A stretch of 64,000 nucleotides of DNA, from contig NZ_RCNR01000017.1 in assembly GCF_009725985.1 (NCBI RefSeq), positions 1 to 64,000 on the forward strand. Direction: 5' to 3'. The translations under genes and the position numbers were made by a program. The notes beneath the pieces were generated by a model. That model saw nothing but the letters and a program-made list of their open reading frames with translations, did no database searches and was not told the origin of the DNA. Positions 53,529 to 62,118 of the stretch are shown here, one piece after another. Each line of letters opens with the position of its first letter. Position 1 is the stretch's first letter. Origin of the DNA: Zobellia amurskyensis. Its GTDB lineage: Bacteria; Bacteroidota; Bacteroidia; Flavobacteriales; Flavobacteriaceae.

Positions 53529-54100
53529 TATGGTATTTTGTTATAAGCTTCCACAATTCGTGACTTTGCACGTTTTAGGCGCATTTTCACGGCGCTCTCC
53601 CCAATATCTAATATTGAGGTAAGCTCTTTTATCGATATATCGTCTTGATACTTTAAAAGCAATATTTTTTTATCTTCCGGGTCTACTAAATCTAAGGCTT
53701 TTTTAAGTTTTTCCGAGCGCATGTTAGCTATTTCCGCATCATCATCCACAACCGATATAGGTTTTGTAGATTGGGAAATAGAATCAGACTTATCGCTCAT
53801 TAACCTTTGCTTATTCCTATTCACATAGTTTACACAAAAATTATAGGTGAACGCATACACCCAAGTAGAGAATTTTGATTTTCCTTTAAAACTTGAAAGT
53901 TTAACAAAGAGCATCAAAAAAACATCTTGCGTAAGGTCTTGCGCTTCAGCTTGCGAATTAGAAAAGCTATAACACTTATTGTATACCCTTTGTGCATACC
54001 TGTCATAAAGCACGGCAAAAAGCAAAGCATCATTATGCCTAGCTATCTTGCGAACAAGCTCTTCATCCGACATTAATTCCGGTACTACTTCTGTTTCCAA
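53528..54100 (-). CDS. ECF-type RNA polymerase sigma factor
   Basis: 190 residues. Sigma-70 region 2 (LLFAVLYDRYAQRVYNKCYS, DLTQDVFLMLFVKLSSFKGK, STWVYAFTYNFCVNYVNRNK) and region 4 (ALDLVDPEDKKILLLKYQDD, SIKELTSILDIGESAVKMRL) are clear. No region 3, as in ECF sigma factors. It is followed without gap by the 63-residue gene and then the MscS-type channel, hinting at an envelope or osmotic response; the signal is unknown. Confidence 0.93.
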   Translation of the reverse strand: METEVVPELMSDEELVRKIARHNDALLFAVLYDRYAQRVYNKCYSFSNSQAEAQDLTQDVFLMLFVKLSSFKGKSKFSTWVYAFTYNFCVNYVNRNKQRLMSDKSDSISQSTKPISVVDDDAEIANMRSEKLKKALDLVDPEDKKILLLKYQDDISIKELTSILDIGESAVKMRLKRAKSRIVEAYNKIP

Positions 54101-54364
54101 TATTTGGTTCTGGTTGCTAGTTACTTAAATGCGACACAAAAATTGACGTAAAGTCACTTATATACCTTAATAGACTTATAAACGACATACAAAGGTAAAA
54201 ATATAGTGTCAGGTATCACCTCCAAAGTAGAAAAGTAATCAATGCGACCTCTTGCGTATAAAAATGAATGGTCGTTACGTATTTTGAAGATAGCTAGCGC
54301 CTCGTAAGATTCCAACGGTTCCAGAACACATTAAAGCGTGTATTTTTATAAAAAGCATAAAAAA

Positions 54365-54577
54365 CTAAACACCCATCTTTTCGTGTTTCTTTCGGTAAGT
54401 GCTCTCTACATTTTTTATTCTTTCCTTACTCTTCTTTTCATCTTTAAGAGTTGTGTTTTTTTTATCCTTATCACTATAATCCGTAGAAAATAAAATATTG
54501 GGCAACATGACTACCATGCCCAATAGGAATATGGCAATACTAATACTGAAAAAAACGAATACAAGATCATTCATCAT
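54365..54577 (-). CDS. Small single-span membrane protein
   Basis: 70 residues: one transmembrane helix at about 4-30 (DLVFVFFSISIAIFLLGMVV) and a highly charged, mostly basic C-tail (KDKKNTTLKDEKKSKERIKN). It lies 264 bases upstream of the sigma-factor start. No recognised family. A similar small protein lies just beyond (54699-54869). Confidence 0.5.
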   Translation of the reverse strand: MMNDLVFVFFSISIAIFLLGMVVMLPNILFSTDYSDKDKKNTTLKDEKKSKERIKNVESTYRKKHEKMGV

Positions 54578-54698
54578 ATAGTAGTTTAGTTAGTGTTTTT
54601 ATTTAGACCCAACTTCTCATAAAAAGTCACTTAACACATATGAATACCTAATCCAAAACTTAGAAATAAAATTCAATTACCGAATCAATACATAGTCC

Positions 54699-54869
54699 CT
54701 ATTTCTCCTTTACATTTTTTCTCAATTTTGATTTGGTCTTTAGGAGCGAATATTTACCTCCTTCTTTAATATATTTTTTTGAAGACAAGACAGAAGGTAT
54801 TACAAATACCACAATCACCAAGAAGATGATCAAACTAACTGCCAAAAGAAGAATAAACGGATTAAACAC
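54699..54869 (-). CDS. Second small single-span membrane protein, GTG start
   Basis: A 56-residue minus-strand frame from a GTG at 54869 to TAG. It has one hydrophobic helix (NPFILLLAVSLIIFLVIVVF) followed by a basic tail (KTKSKLRKNVKEK), the same design as the neighbour at 54365-54577. No in-frame ATG precedes it before a stop four codons upstream. Weak evidence: composition and neighbour likeness only. Confidence 0.35.
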   Translation of the reverse strand: MFNPFILLLAVSLIIFLVIVVFVIPSVLSSKKYIKEGGKYSLLKTKSKLRKNVKEK

Positions 54870-55064
54870 ACTTAGGAATTAACTGGTTATACACTTAATA
54901 GGAAACCACTTAACACAAAAAGTCACATTAAAAGACACAAATATTTAATTATTCTTCAAAAAAGAAAGAACACAGCCTGTGACCATTATTAATAACTTAA
55001 AAAATTATCCGTATTGCGAAACTAAATTGCAAATCTGACAGACTAAAATGAAGAGGGAAAAATG

Positions 55065-55139
55065 TGGGACATACTGGATTCGAACCAGTGACCTCTGCCC
55101 TGTCAAGGCAGCGCTCTAAACCAACTGAGCTAATGACCC
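55065..55139 (-). tRNA. tRNA-Val (GAC)
   Basis: The 75-base minus-strand sequence folds as a cloverleaf: acceptor GGGTCAT/ATGTCCC, D arm GCTC/GAGC, anticodon stem CTGCC/GGCAG with loop TTGACAG (anticodon GAC), and T arm ACTGG-TTCGAAT-CCAGT. The acceptor has a U4-U69 mismatch. CCA is not encoded (discriminator A followed by CA). The anticodon GAC reads GUC/GUU. Confidence 0.93.
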
Positions 55140-55572
55140 ATAAATAGTGGGCCAAAGGTAAAACTAATTTCGGATTAAGAAAACATAAATTAATCGACTT
55201 TAAGAATGCAAAAAATTATAAATCCTTTTACACAAATACTCAACAACTTACATTGGTAACGGCACCAAAATAAATTTAAAACTAAAACCAATTATTGCGT
55301 TGACGAATAAAGCTCCCCTAGTTTCACCCCTTTTTTTAAAACTACAAAAACTCAACATTGCACAGATTGACCATTTGTTGCACTATTCCTATCATTTAAA
55401 ATATGTATTTTGCCGCAATCATAATAAGTTTACGATAGTTTCACAAAGATTGACACATAATTTTACAGTATACACAAAACACGGCCCCATAGGCTAATGT
55501 TCAAACACAAAGTATTCTTTTTATTACAACTATTCATTTTTAACCGAAACCAACAGATTAGAACCAAGGACT
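55140..55572. other. Intergenic, nothing recognised
   Basis: Between the tRNA and the cytochrome gene I see no credible gene. Two short plus-strand frames here lack any family likeness. The promoter of the cytochrome gene must be here but has no clear TAnnTTTG box that I could place. Confidence 0.4.
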
Positions 55573-56943
55573 ATGATAGCATTAGAATTTACAACTTTTT
55601 TAGGACGCTTTCACCCTCTATTCGTGCACCTTCCTATTGGGTTTCTCTTTTTAGCAATTGTTTTGGAGTGGTACGAAAGCTTCAAAAAAACCGAAGTTAA
55701 AAGCAAATTAATTCCACTAGCCTGGTTACTGGGAGCATTAAGTGCATTAGGTGCCGCTGTTTCAGGTTGGTTCTTAGGTGAAACAGGTCTATACGAAGAA
55801 GAGCACCTTTTTGCCCACAGATGGCTAGGTATAGCATTGGTTATAACCGCTTTTATAGGATGGTATCTAAAAAGTAAACCAAAAGCTTTTCCTGTTAAAT
55901 TGCAACACGGCTTTAATATTCTTCTACTGGCCATGCTCTTTATTGAAGGGCATAAAGGCGGGAATTTAACACATGGCGAAACGTATTTAACCGAGTATGC
56001 CCCCGCTCCTATTCAAAAACTATTGGGTGCCAAGGAAGGAAAAGACACAGGCCCATCGTTCACTACCCCAGATTCAGTTCAGGTGTATGCAGATTTAGTA
56101 GCACCAATTTTTGAGGCAAAATGCGTGGGTTGCCACAATGATGAAATAAAAAGAGGTGGATTGAACATGAGTCACCCAGATTCTTTACGAATGGGTGGTG
56201 AGAGTGAAAACGTGATTGCTGCCGGAAATACTCAAGAGAGTGAACTCTTCAGAAGAATTACACTTCCGCCAAAGAATATTAAATTCATGCCCCCAACTAA
56301 CAATGCACTTACCTACGACGAAATCAAGACCGTAGAATGGTGGATTGAACAAGGCGCTCCTTTTGAAGGCGCACTTACCAGCTTAAAAGTAACCGAAAAC
56401 ATAAAACCGGTTTTACTTAGACGTTATGGTATTGACACCAACCCAAAACCATGGTACGAAACTGTACAGCTCGAAAAATTGGACAGCACACAATTATCAA
56501 ACCTGGTGCAAATAGGTTTTGAAATCAAAACCTTAGGTCCAGAAAATTCACTATTAGATATCAAGTATTCCGGTTCCGATCTAACCCAAGAAAAACTCTC
56601 CGAACTTGAAAAAGTGAAAGAATACATAACTTGGTTATCATTAGCTAACAGCAACATTACGGATGAACAGCTTTCCAGCGTTTCGCAATTCACGAACCTT
56701 ACCCGTTTACAATTGGAGAAAACAGAAATTACCGATAAAGGAGTGGCACATTTGTCAGGATTGGAACATTTAGAAGCCTTAAACCTATACGGCACCAAAG
56801 TAACCGATGCGTGTTTACCTTATATAGAAAAAATAAGCAGCCTTAAGCGAGTTTACTTATGGCAAACGGGAGTAAGTGCACAAACCGCAAAGAACATACA
56901 GGAGAACAATGAAAAATTGAAAATCGTAATTGGAAAAGGGTAG
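55573..56943 (+). CDS. Membrane cytochrome c domain protein with leucine-rich repeats
   Basis: 456 residues. N-terminal four or so membrane spans (FHPLFVHLPIGFLFLAIVLE ... LGIALVITAFIGWYL) resemble DUF2231. A periplasmic planctomycete-type cytochrome c domain follows at about 165-260, with the heme motif CVGCH and axial Met probably in KFMPPT. The C-terminal third has leucine-rich-repeat-like units (NLTRLQLEKTEITDKGVAHL, HLEALNLYGTKVTDACLPYI). The arrangement (membrane anchor, heme, LRR) occurs in Bacteroidota and Planctomycetes proteins of unknown role; electron transfer to a sugar-acting dehydrogenase is one idea. Confidence 0.85.
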   Translation: MIALEFTTFLGRFHPLFVHLPIGFLFLAIVLEWYESFKKTEVKSKLIPLAWLLGALSALGAAVSGWFLGETGLYEEEHLFAHRWLGIALVITAFIGWYLKSKPKAFPVKLQHGFNILLLAMLFIEGHKGGNLTHGETYLTEYAPAPIQKLLGAKEGKDTGPSFTTPDSVQVYADLVAPIFEAKCVGCHNDEIKRGGLNMSHPDSLRMGGESENVIAAGNTQESELFRRITLPPKNIKFMPPTNNALTYDEIKTVEWWIEQGAPFEGALTSLKVTENIKPVLLRRYGIDTNPKPWYETVQLEKLDSTQLSNLVQIGFEIKTLGPENSLLDIKYSGSDLTQEKLSELEKVKEYITWLSLANSNITDEQLSSVSQFTNLTRLQLEKTEITDKGVAHLSGLEHLEALNLYGTKVTDACLPYIEKISSLKRVYLWQTGVSAQTAKNIQENNEKLKIVIGKG

Positions 56944-56964
56944 CCAATACATATTTACAATTTT

Positions 56965-56999
56965 AAAAAACCATCTAAATAATTTAGATGGTTTTTTTT
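56965..56999 (+). terminator. Terminator after the cytochrome gene
   Basis: AAAAAACCATCTAAA pairs with TTTAGATGGTTTTTT around a 3-base loop, followed by T. Confidence 0.9.
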
Positions 57000-57280
57000 A
57001 TGAGGAATAGTTAGTGGTTAGTCCATTTGAAAAATATTGGACTACTCGCATTATTTTAAGCCCATTCCATTTCTTGATTTTAACACTCACGATGCAACAC
57101 TTCGATACTTGTGGAAAAATTCTCCACATACTTTAGAGACAATCTTTAATTTTAAAAGTAAAACTTCTATGATTTTTTTATGCCCTTATAAACGAGCGGA
57201 CATGTTTTGTGTGGAATGGACCCAATATCGACCTAAAGATTCAAAGTAAAGGATGTAGGTCAGAAATGCCATAAAATGAA
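57000..57280. other. Intergenic, no gene supported
   Basis: A 70-codon plus-strand frame exists (57037-57249) but has no family likeness, no upstream promoter and a coding pattern unlike its neighbours. I see no other feature. Confidence 0.4.
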
Positions 57281-57312
57281 AAAATCCTCAAACATTATAA
57301 TGCTTGAGGATT
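57281..57312 (-). terminator. Terminator after tRNA-Val (TAC)
   Basis: On the minus strand AATCCTCAA pairs with TTGAGGATT, with inner CAT/ATG pairs, then T6. It lies directly after the tRNA 3' end. Confidence 0.85.
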
Positions 57313-57316
57313 CTGG

Positions 57317-57391
57317 TGGGCAATGAGGGATTCGAACCCCCGACCCCCTCGGTGTAAACGAGGTGCTCTGAACCAACTGAGCTAATTGCCC
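57317..57391 (-). tRNA. tRNA-Val (TAC)
   Basis: 75-base cloverleaf: acceptor GGGCAAT/ATTGCCC fully paired, D arm GCTC/GAGC, anticodon stem CCTCG/CGAGG with loop TTTACAC (anticodon TAC), and T arm with TTCGAAT. The 3' CCA is encoded (57314-57316). It reads GUA/GUG and partners the GAC tRNA 2.2 kb away. Confidence 0.95.
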
Positions 57392-57449
57392 TAAAAGGTG
57401 TGCAAATATAAGACTCTTTTTTACTTCTCAAAAGAAAAAAGAAAAAAAT

Positions 57450-58661
57450 TTAAATTACTTCTGAAACAGTGAACGTACTGCCCCCAACAAAGATGAAATC
57501 CTCCGGACCAGCATCTGCCAAAGCAGTATGATAAGCCGCTTCTACAGACGTAAAAATTCCACCATTCAAACCGTATTCTTTCGCCTTGTCTGCCAACTCA
57601 TTAACCTCTAATCCTCGAGAAATATTAGGTGACGAAAAATAGTATTCTGCGTCCTTTGGAAACAACGGAAGTATTGCATTAAGGTCCTTGCCCTTCACAA
57701 AACCTATAACAAAAAATAATTTTTTAAATTTTTGTTGAGACACCTGATTTATGACAATGGACAAGCCTTCCTTGTTATGTGCGGTATCACAAATGACCAT
57801 TGGAGCAACATTTAATTGCTGCCACCTCCCCATTAAACCTGTATTTTGAACAACATTAAGGAGTCCGGAACGGATTTGCGCGTCGGTTACCCGAAAACCA
57901 TTAAGGAGTCCTACAACAGCCATTACCCCTTTTACATTCTTTTTTTGATATGCGCCCAAGAGCGAAGTAGGATATACCTCTTCAATTTTTTGTTCGGCAT
58001 AAATAAGTTCTGCATTCTTAGAGTGGGCGACTTGCTGAAAGGTTTCAGCGGTTTCAGACTGAAATTCACTTATCACCACAGGAATACCTTCTTTAATAAT
58101 ACCCGCTTTCTCAAAAGCTATTTTTGGCAAAGTATCACCTAGCATATCTACATGATCAAAACCAATATTGGTAATAAGGCTTACTTCAGGATGTATAATA
58201 TTGGTTGAATCCAATCTCCCCCCTAGACCAACCTCAACCACGGCAATATCAACTTTTTCTTTAGCAAAATAATCGAAGGCCATACCTACGGTCATTTCAA
58301 AAAAGGATAAATGATAATTTTTGAAGAAAGATTGATTGTTCGCTATAAAATCAATTACAAAACTTTCATCCACACATTCGCCATTTATGCGAATACGCTC
58401 ACGAAAATCCTTGAGATGGGGCGAAGTATACAAACCGACTTTATAACCGGCCTCCTGAAGAACAGATGCTAACATATGACTGCTAGAGCCCTTTCCGTTG
58501 GTTCCGCCAACATGAATACTCTTAAACTTGTTTTCAGGGTTGTTCAAATGATTTGCAAAGTTGCGAATACCATCTAGTTTGGCATTATAGGCTTGCTTTC
58601 CTTTTTGTTGATACATTGGAAGCTGTGTAAACATCCAATCCAAAGTTTCCTGATAGGTCAC
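57450..58661 (-). CDS. folC: Folylpolyglutamate synthase / dihydrofolate synthase
   Basis: 403-residue FolC, which adds glutamate to dihydropteroate and folates. P-loop in IHVGGTNGKGSSSHMLASVL, folate-site LYTSPHLKDFRERIRING, and EVGLGGRLDSTNII are present. The start is GTG, overlapping the stop codon of tonB (GTGA), so its synthesis is coupled to that gene. It is the last gene of the exbB-exbD-tonB transcript. It supplies the folate cofactors used by ThyA and FolA. Confidence 0.95.
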   Translation of the reverse strand: MTYQETLDWMFTQLPMYQQKGKQAYNAKLDGIRNFANHLNNPENKFKSIHVGGTNGKGSSSHMLASVLQEAGYKVGLYTSPHLKDFRERIRINGECVDESFVIDFIANNQSFFKNYHLSFFEMTVGMAFDYFAKEKVDIAVVEVGLGGRLDSTNIIHPEVSLITNIGFDHVDMLGDTLPKIAFEKAGIIKEGIPVVISEFQSETAETFQQVAHSKNAELIYAEQKIEEVYPTSLLGAYQKKNVKGVMAVVGLLNGFRVTDAQIRSGLLNVVQNTGLMGRWQQLNVAPMVICDTAHNKEGLSIVINQVSQQKFKKLFFVIGFVKGKDLNAILPLFPKDAEYYFSSPNISRGLEVNELADKAKEYGLNGGIFTSVEAAYHTALADAGPEDFIFVGGSTFTVSEVI

Positions 58662-59599
58662 TCTCCCAATTTAAAGTTGACAACCACAAAACCGACTTGC
58701 TGACTTGGTGCATTGGAATCTAAATTCCATTTATGCTTAAACGCGGTTTTTTTAGCAGGCTCTAACAAGCAAGGACTATTATTAGTAGTTCCCTTAACTC
58801 CTGGCGTAGCGCTTACAACATTTCCATTCCGGTCTACAATGATTTTTACCACTACCCTACCTTCTTCGTTACATTGTTGCTTTACTTGTCCTTTACCTAC
58901 CAAGGAACGACCATTTAGACCGTAACCACCAGTTCCACTACCAGAACCTGGGCTTCCATAATAACTGGTAGCATAAGGATCACCATCTGGTTGTCCTTTA
59001 TCACCTGCTCTATTATCATCACCCTCGCTACCTGAAGCATTACCATCTGATTTACTGATACCACCAATAAGTGCATCTAGCTTTTTCTTCTTGGCTTCTT
59101 GCTCCTTACGAGCCTTTTCTTCAGCAGCCTTTTTCTCTTGAGCCTTTTTTGCAGCTTCTGCTTTTGCCTTTTTCTGGGCATCTTCCGCCTTCTTCTTAGC
59201 AGCCTTCTCAGCTTCCTCTGCTTTTTTCTTGGCCTCCTCCGCTTTTTTAATTTTGATGGATTCCTCGTTCTCTTGTGTCAAAACCTTTTCCGCTGGAGCC
59301 TCTTTTGCTACAACTTCTTCAGGCACATCCTCCGCAACCTCCTCTACCTCTTCAACAACCTCTTCTTGTTGAGATGGCTCAACAGGCGGTGTATCCAAAG
59401 GTTCCGAACGAATCTTTTCTTTAGGTTGTACATTGCCACTACCAAAGTTGGTAGTACCGAAATTAACGGAAATTCCGTTTTCGATAGGTGGGTCCATATA
59501 GGTAAGGCCTATATAGAACAATACAAGCAACAGTACACTTAGTAGAAATGTAGTAAGTGTAAATGATTTCTTTTTGTGTCTCGTGTCTAGGAATGACAT
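58658..59599 (-). CDS. tonB: TonB-family energy transducer with long charged linker
   Basis: 313 residues. One N-terminal membrane helix (FLLSVLLLVLFYIGLTY), then an acidic stretch (EEVVEEVEEVAEDVPEEVV), a TolA-like alanine/lysine/glutamate coiled coil (about 115-175), a glycine-rich patch (GSPGSGSGTGGYGLNGRSL) and a C-terminal TonB/TolA-like domain (VVVKIIVDRNGNVVSATPGV). It is coupled to exbD (TAATG) upstream and folC (GTGA) downstream. It forms an ExbB-ExbD-TonB complex that powers outer-membrane uptake, or possibly a Tol-like envelope role. Confidence 0.92.
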   Translation of the reverse strand: MSFLDTRHKKKSFTLTTFLLSVLLLVLFYIGLTYMDPPIENGISVNFGTTNFGSGNVQPKEKIRSEPLDTPPVEPSQQEEVVEEVEEVAEDVPEEVVAKEAPAEKVLTQENEESIKIKKAEEAKKKAEEAEKAAKKKAEDAQKKAKAEAAKKAQEKKAAEEKARKEQEAKKKKLDALIGGISKSDGNASGSEGDDNRAGDKGQPDGDPYATSYYGSPGSGSGTGGYGLNGRSLVGKGQVKQQCNEEGRVVVKIIVDRNGNVVSATPGVKGTTNNSPCLLEPAKKTAFKHKWNLDSNAPSQQVGFVVVNFKLGE

Positions 59600-59985
59600 T
59601 AATTAGGTCGCACAGCCAAGATTACCTTATAACTATTTCTATTGGCTATATCCATAACGTTGACCGCTTCTTTGATGGCAACGCTTTCTTCAGCCCTTAA
59701 AATAATAGTGGGTTTATCTTGTCCTTCTAGTGCCTTTTTTAATTCAATTTCTATGTATTCTCCGTTTATTCTCTCGTTATTGACGTAGTACTGTAAATTC
59801 TTATCAATACTTACGGATACGTTTTGCGTATTCGTAGACTTCCCTTTTGCCTTTGGAAGCAATAAATCCAAAGCATTAGGAGAGTTTGCAGTAAGCATGA
59901 AAAATATCAATAACAGAAATACTATATCTGTCATTGAAGACATGCTAAAATCCGGACTAACTTTGTTTCTTCCCTTTAATTTCAT
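59599..59985 (-). CDS. exbD: ExbD/TolR-type biopolymer transport protein
   Basis: 128 residues with a short cytoplasmic N-terminus, one transmembrane helix containing the proton-channel aspartate (FSMSSMTDIVFLLLIFFM), and a periplasmic ExbD domain (KPTIILRAEESVAIKEAVNV). Its stop overlaps the tonB start. Spacing to exbB is 10 bases. Confidence 0.96.
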   Translation of the reverse strand: MKLKGRNKVSPDFSMSSMTDIVFLLLIFFMLTANSPNALDLLLPKAKGKSTNTQNVSVSIDKNLQYYVNNERINGEYIEIELKKALEGQDKPTIILRAEESVAIKEAVNVMDIANRNSYKVILAVRPN

Positions 59986-59995
59986 GTCTCGCGAA

Positions 59996-60688
59996 TTATA
60001 AAGGTTCGTTCAACAAGTCTAGAAAATCTACGGCGTTAGCCTCCATTTTATGTACCACCTTATCGGTCCTGTTCACCAAGTGGTTATACCCAATATAAGC
60101 GATAATACCAACAATTAACCCAGCAACGGTAGTTGTCATTGCAGTATAGATACCAGAAGCCAGCGAGCCCATTTCGGCTTGACCTCCACTTGTTGCCATT
60201 TCATGAAATGCCAAAATCATACCTATTACCGTTCCTAAAAACCCGATCATTGGTGCAGCACCGGCAACAGTTGCCAAAATACTTACGTTCTTCTCAAGCT
60301 TATAAACTTCCAAGGTGCCTGCGTTCTCAATAGCGGTGTTAATGTCATCCAAAGGTTTCCCTATTCTTGAAACTCCTTTTTCTGTCAATCTCGCTACTGG
60401 CGAATCAGTCTGAGCACAAAGCAACTTTGCAGCATCTAAATTTCCGTTCGTAACATAATCACGAATCTGGTTCATAAAGTTGCTATCTATCTTTGAAGCA
60501 GCCTTAATAGCAAATATGCGCTCAAAGTAAATATAGAGAGCAACAAACAGCATGATAAAAAGTACTGATATAATAAGTACACTTCCTGTACCGCCATTGA
60601 ATATCAAATCGATAACAGAAAGTGTCTTCTCTTCTGACATAACATCCGCAGCTGCAGGATCTTGCGCCATATCTTGAAATAACATCAT
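59996..60688 (-). CDS. exbB: ExbB/TolQ proton channel protein
   Basis: 230 residues with three membrane spans: an N-terminal one (VLIISVLFIMLFVALYIYF) and the paired ExbB domain helices (APMIGFLGTVIGMILAFHEM and ASGIYTAMTTTVAGLIVGII). GTVIGM and the glycine/threonine pattern are typical of MotA/TolQ/ExbB. It starts the exbB-exbD-tonB-folC operon. Confidence 0.96.
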   Translation of the reverse strand: MMLFQDMAQDPAAADVMSEEKTLSVIDLIFNGGTGSVLIISVLFIMLFVALYIYFERIFAIKAASKIDSNFMNQIRDYVTNGNLDAAKLLCAQTDSPVARLTEKGVSRIGKPLDDINTAIENAGTLEVYKLEKNVSILATVAGAAPMIGFLGTVIGMILAFHEMATSGGQAEMGSLASGIYTAMTTTVAGLIVGIIAYIGYNHLVNRTDKVVHKMEANAVDFLDLLNEPL

Positions 60689-60739
60689 AGAATTCTTAGG
60701 TATTAGAGTTGCCTCTATAACGGTATTTTATCGATAAAA

Positions 60740-62113
60740 TTATCCGTCTAACAGAAAATTTCTAATTAAAACAAAAGCAATGGCCCCACTTATAAATCCT
60801 ATGAAAGCCAACCATGCTATTTTCTTAAAGTACCAGAAGAAATCTATTTTCTCCATACCCATAGCAACAACACCTGCCGCAGACCCAATAATCAACATAC
60901 TACCACCTGTACCGGCAGAATATGCTATAAAGTGCCAAACAGGATCATCTACTGGAACTGAGAACATACCCATACTGGCCGCAACCAATGGAACGTTGTC
61001 AATTACCGCAGAACCTACCCCTAAAATAAGTACTACCAAATCCGACACCAACTCTCCTGGAGATTCCGTACCCAACATAGGCAAGGTGCTTTCTAGGCTT
61101 TCTGCAAAGTGAAAAAGCATACCTAAAGATTCCAAAGCGGCCACTGCCAATAATATCCCTAAGAAGAAAAGAATACTCGGTAATTCAATTTTAGACAATG
61201 AAGCATGTACCGGACTGTGATGCCCTACAGTATCATGACCTTCGCCCTCCACAGACGAAATACTGAATTTTGAACTACTATAGATTTCCGCAAATGTAGC
61301 TACAACGGCCAAAGACAACATCATACCAACATATGGAGGTAAATGTGTAATGGTTTTGAAAAAAGGAACAAAAACAATAGCCCCTAAGCCCAAATACAAC
61401 ATAGTTGAACCGAACTTGGATTTTGGAGCGTCCGTATCAACTGAATCCGTTTCTATAAGACCTGAAAATGCTTTATATCTGCTAGCAAAGAAAACAGGAA
61501 CGACCATACACACAATTGAAGGAATCAATACATGCTCAATCAATACCGGCGCCGTAACCTTGTCTCCAATCCAAAGCATGGTGGTAGTAACATCTCCTAT
61601 TGGAGACCAAGCCCCACCAGCATTTGCCGCAATAATTATAAGACCGGCAAACCAAAGACGGGTTTCCCTTTCTTTTATAACTTTTTGCAGGATAGTTATT
61701 AGTACAATAGTAGCCGTAAGGTTATCTATAATTGCAGACAGTATAAATGCCAAAATAGCGAACAACCATAGCAGCTTACGCTTACTTTTCGTCTTAATAT
61801 ATCCCTTTATAGTAGCGAAACCGTCAAAATAATCTATAATTTCAACAATGGTCATCGCCCCCAAAAGGAAGACCAGAATTTCTGCCGTTTTACCTAAATG
61901 ATGGAGCAGAATTTCATCTATATGAGTAGGCTCCAACTCTTTAAGTGCGGTATTCACCTCAAAAACATCCATGTGGGCCAACGCTATAATAGCCCAAAGA
62001 ATAGCCATCATGGCCAAAGCCGGAATCAGCTTATCTATTTTAAGGTTATGTTCCATGGTTATCGCCAGATAACCGATGACAAATACAATGATAATAATGG
62101 TCTCCATACTCAA
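60740..62113 (-). CDS. nhaD: NhaD-type sodium:proton antiporter
   Basis: 457 residues with about 12 membrane spans. NhaD marks include MEHNLKIDKLIPALAMMAIL, IIDNLTATIVLITIL, IIIAANAGGAWSPIGDVTTTM and DNVPLVAASMGMFSV. It exports Na+ in exchange for H+, fitting a marine cell. It lies 5 bases from the dehydrogenase gene upstream, so they may be co-transcribed. Confidence 0.95.
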   Translation of the reverse strand: MSMETIIIIVFVIGYLAITMEHNLKIDKLIPALAMMAILWAIIALAHMDVFEVNTALKELEPTHIDEILLHHLGKTAEILVFLLGAMTIVEIIDYFDGFATIKGYIKTKSKRKLLWLFAILAFILSAIIDNLTATIVLITILQKVIKERETRLWFAGLIIIAANAGGAWSPIGDVTTTMLWIGDKVTAPVLIEHVLIPSIVCMVVPVFFASRYKAFSGLIETDSVDTDAPKSKFGSTMLYLGLGAIVFVPFFKTITHLPPYVGMMLSLAVVATFAEIYSSSKFSISSVEGEGHDTVGHHSPVHASLSKIELPSILFFLGILLAVAALESLGMLFHFAESLESTLPMLGTESPGELVSDLVVLILGVGSAVIDNVPLVAASMGMFSVPVDDPVWHFIAYSAGTGGSMLIIGSAAGVVAMGMEKIDFFWYFKKIAWLAFIGFISGAIAFVLIRNFLLDG

Positions 62114-62118
62114 TCTAT

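Noticed and set aside
55300-55700. Two short plus-strand frames before and over the start of the cytochrome gene
   Set aside because: Low-complexity translation with no motif; the second overlaps the well-supported cytochrome gene in another frame.
57037-57249. 70-codon plus-strand frame between the cytochrome gene terminator and the tRNA
   Set aside because: No family likeness, no promoter box, no neighbour linkage; an open frame of this length is expected by chance in AT-rich DNA.
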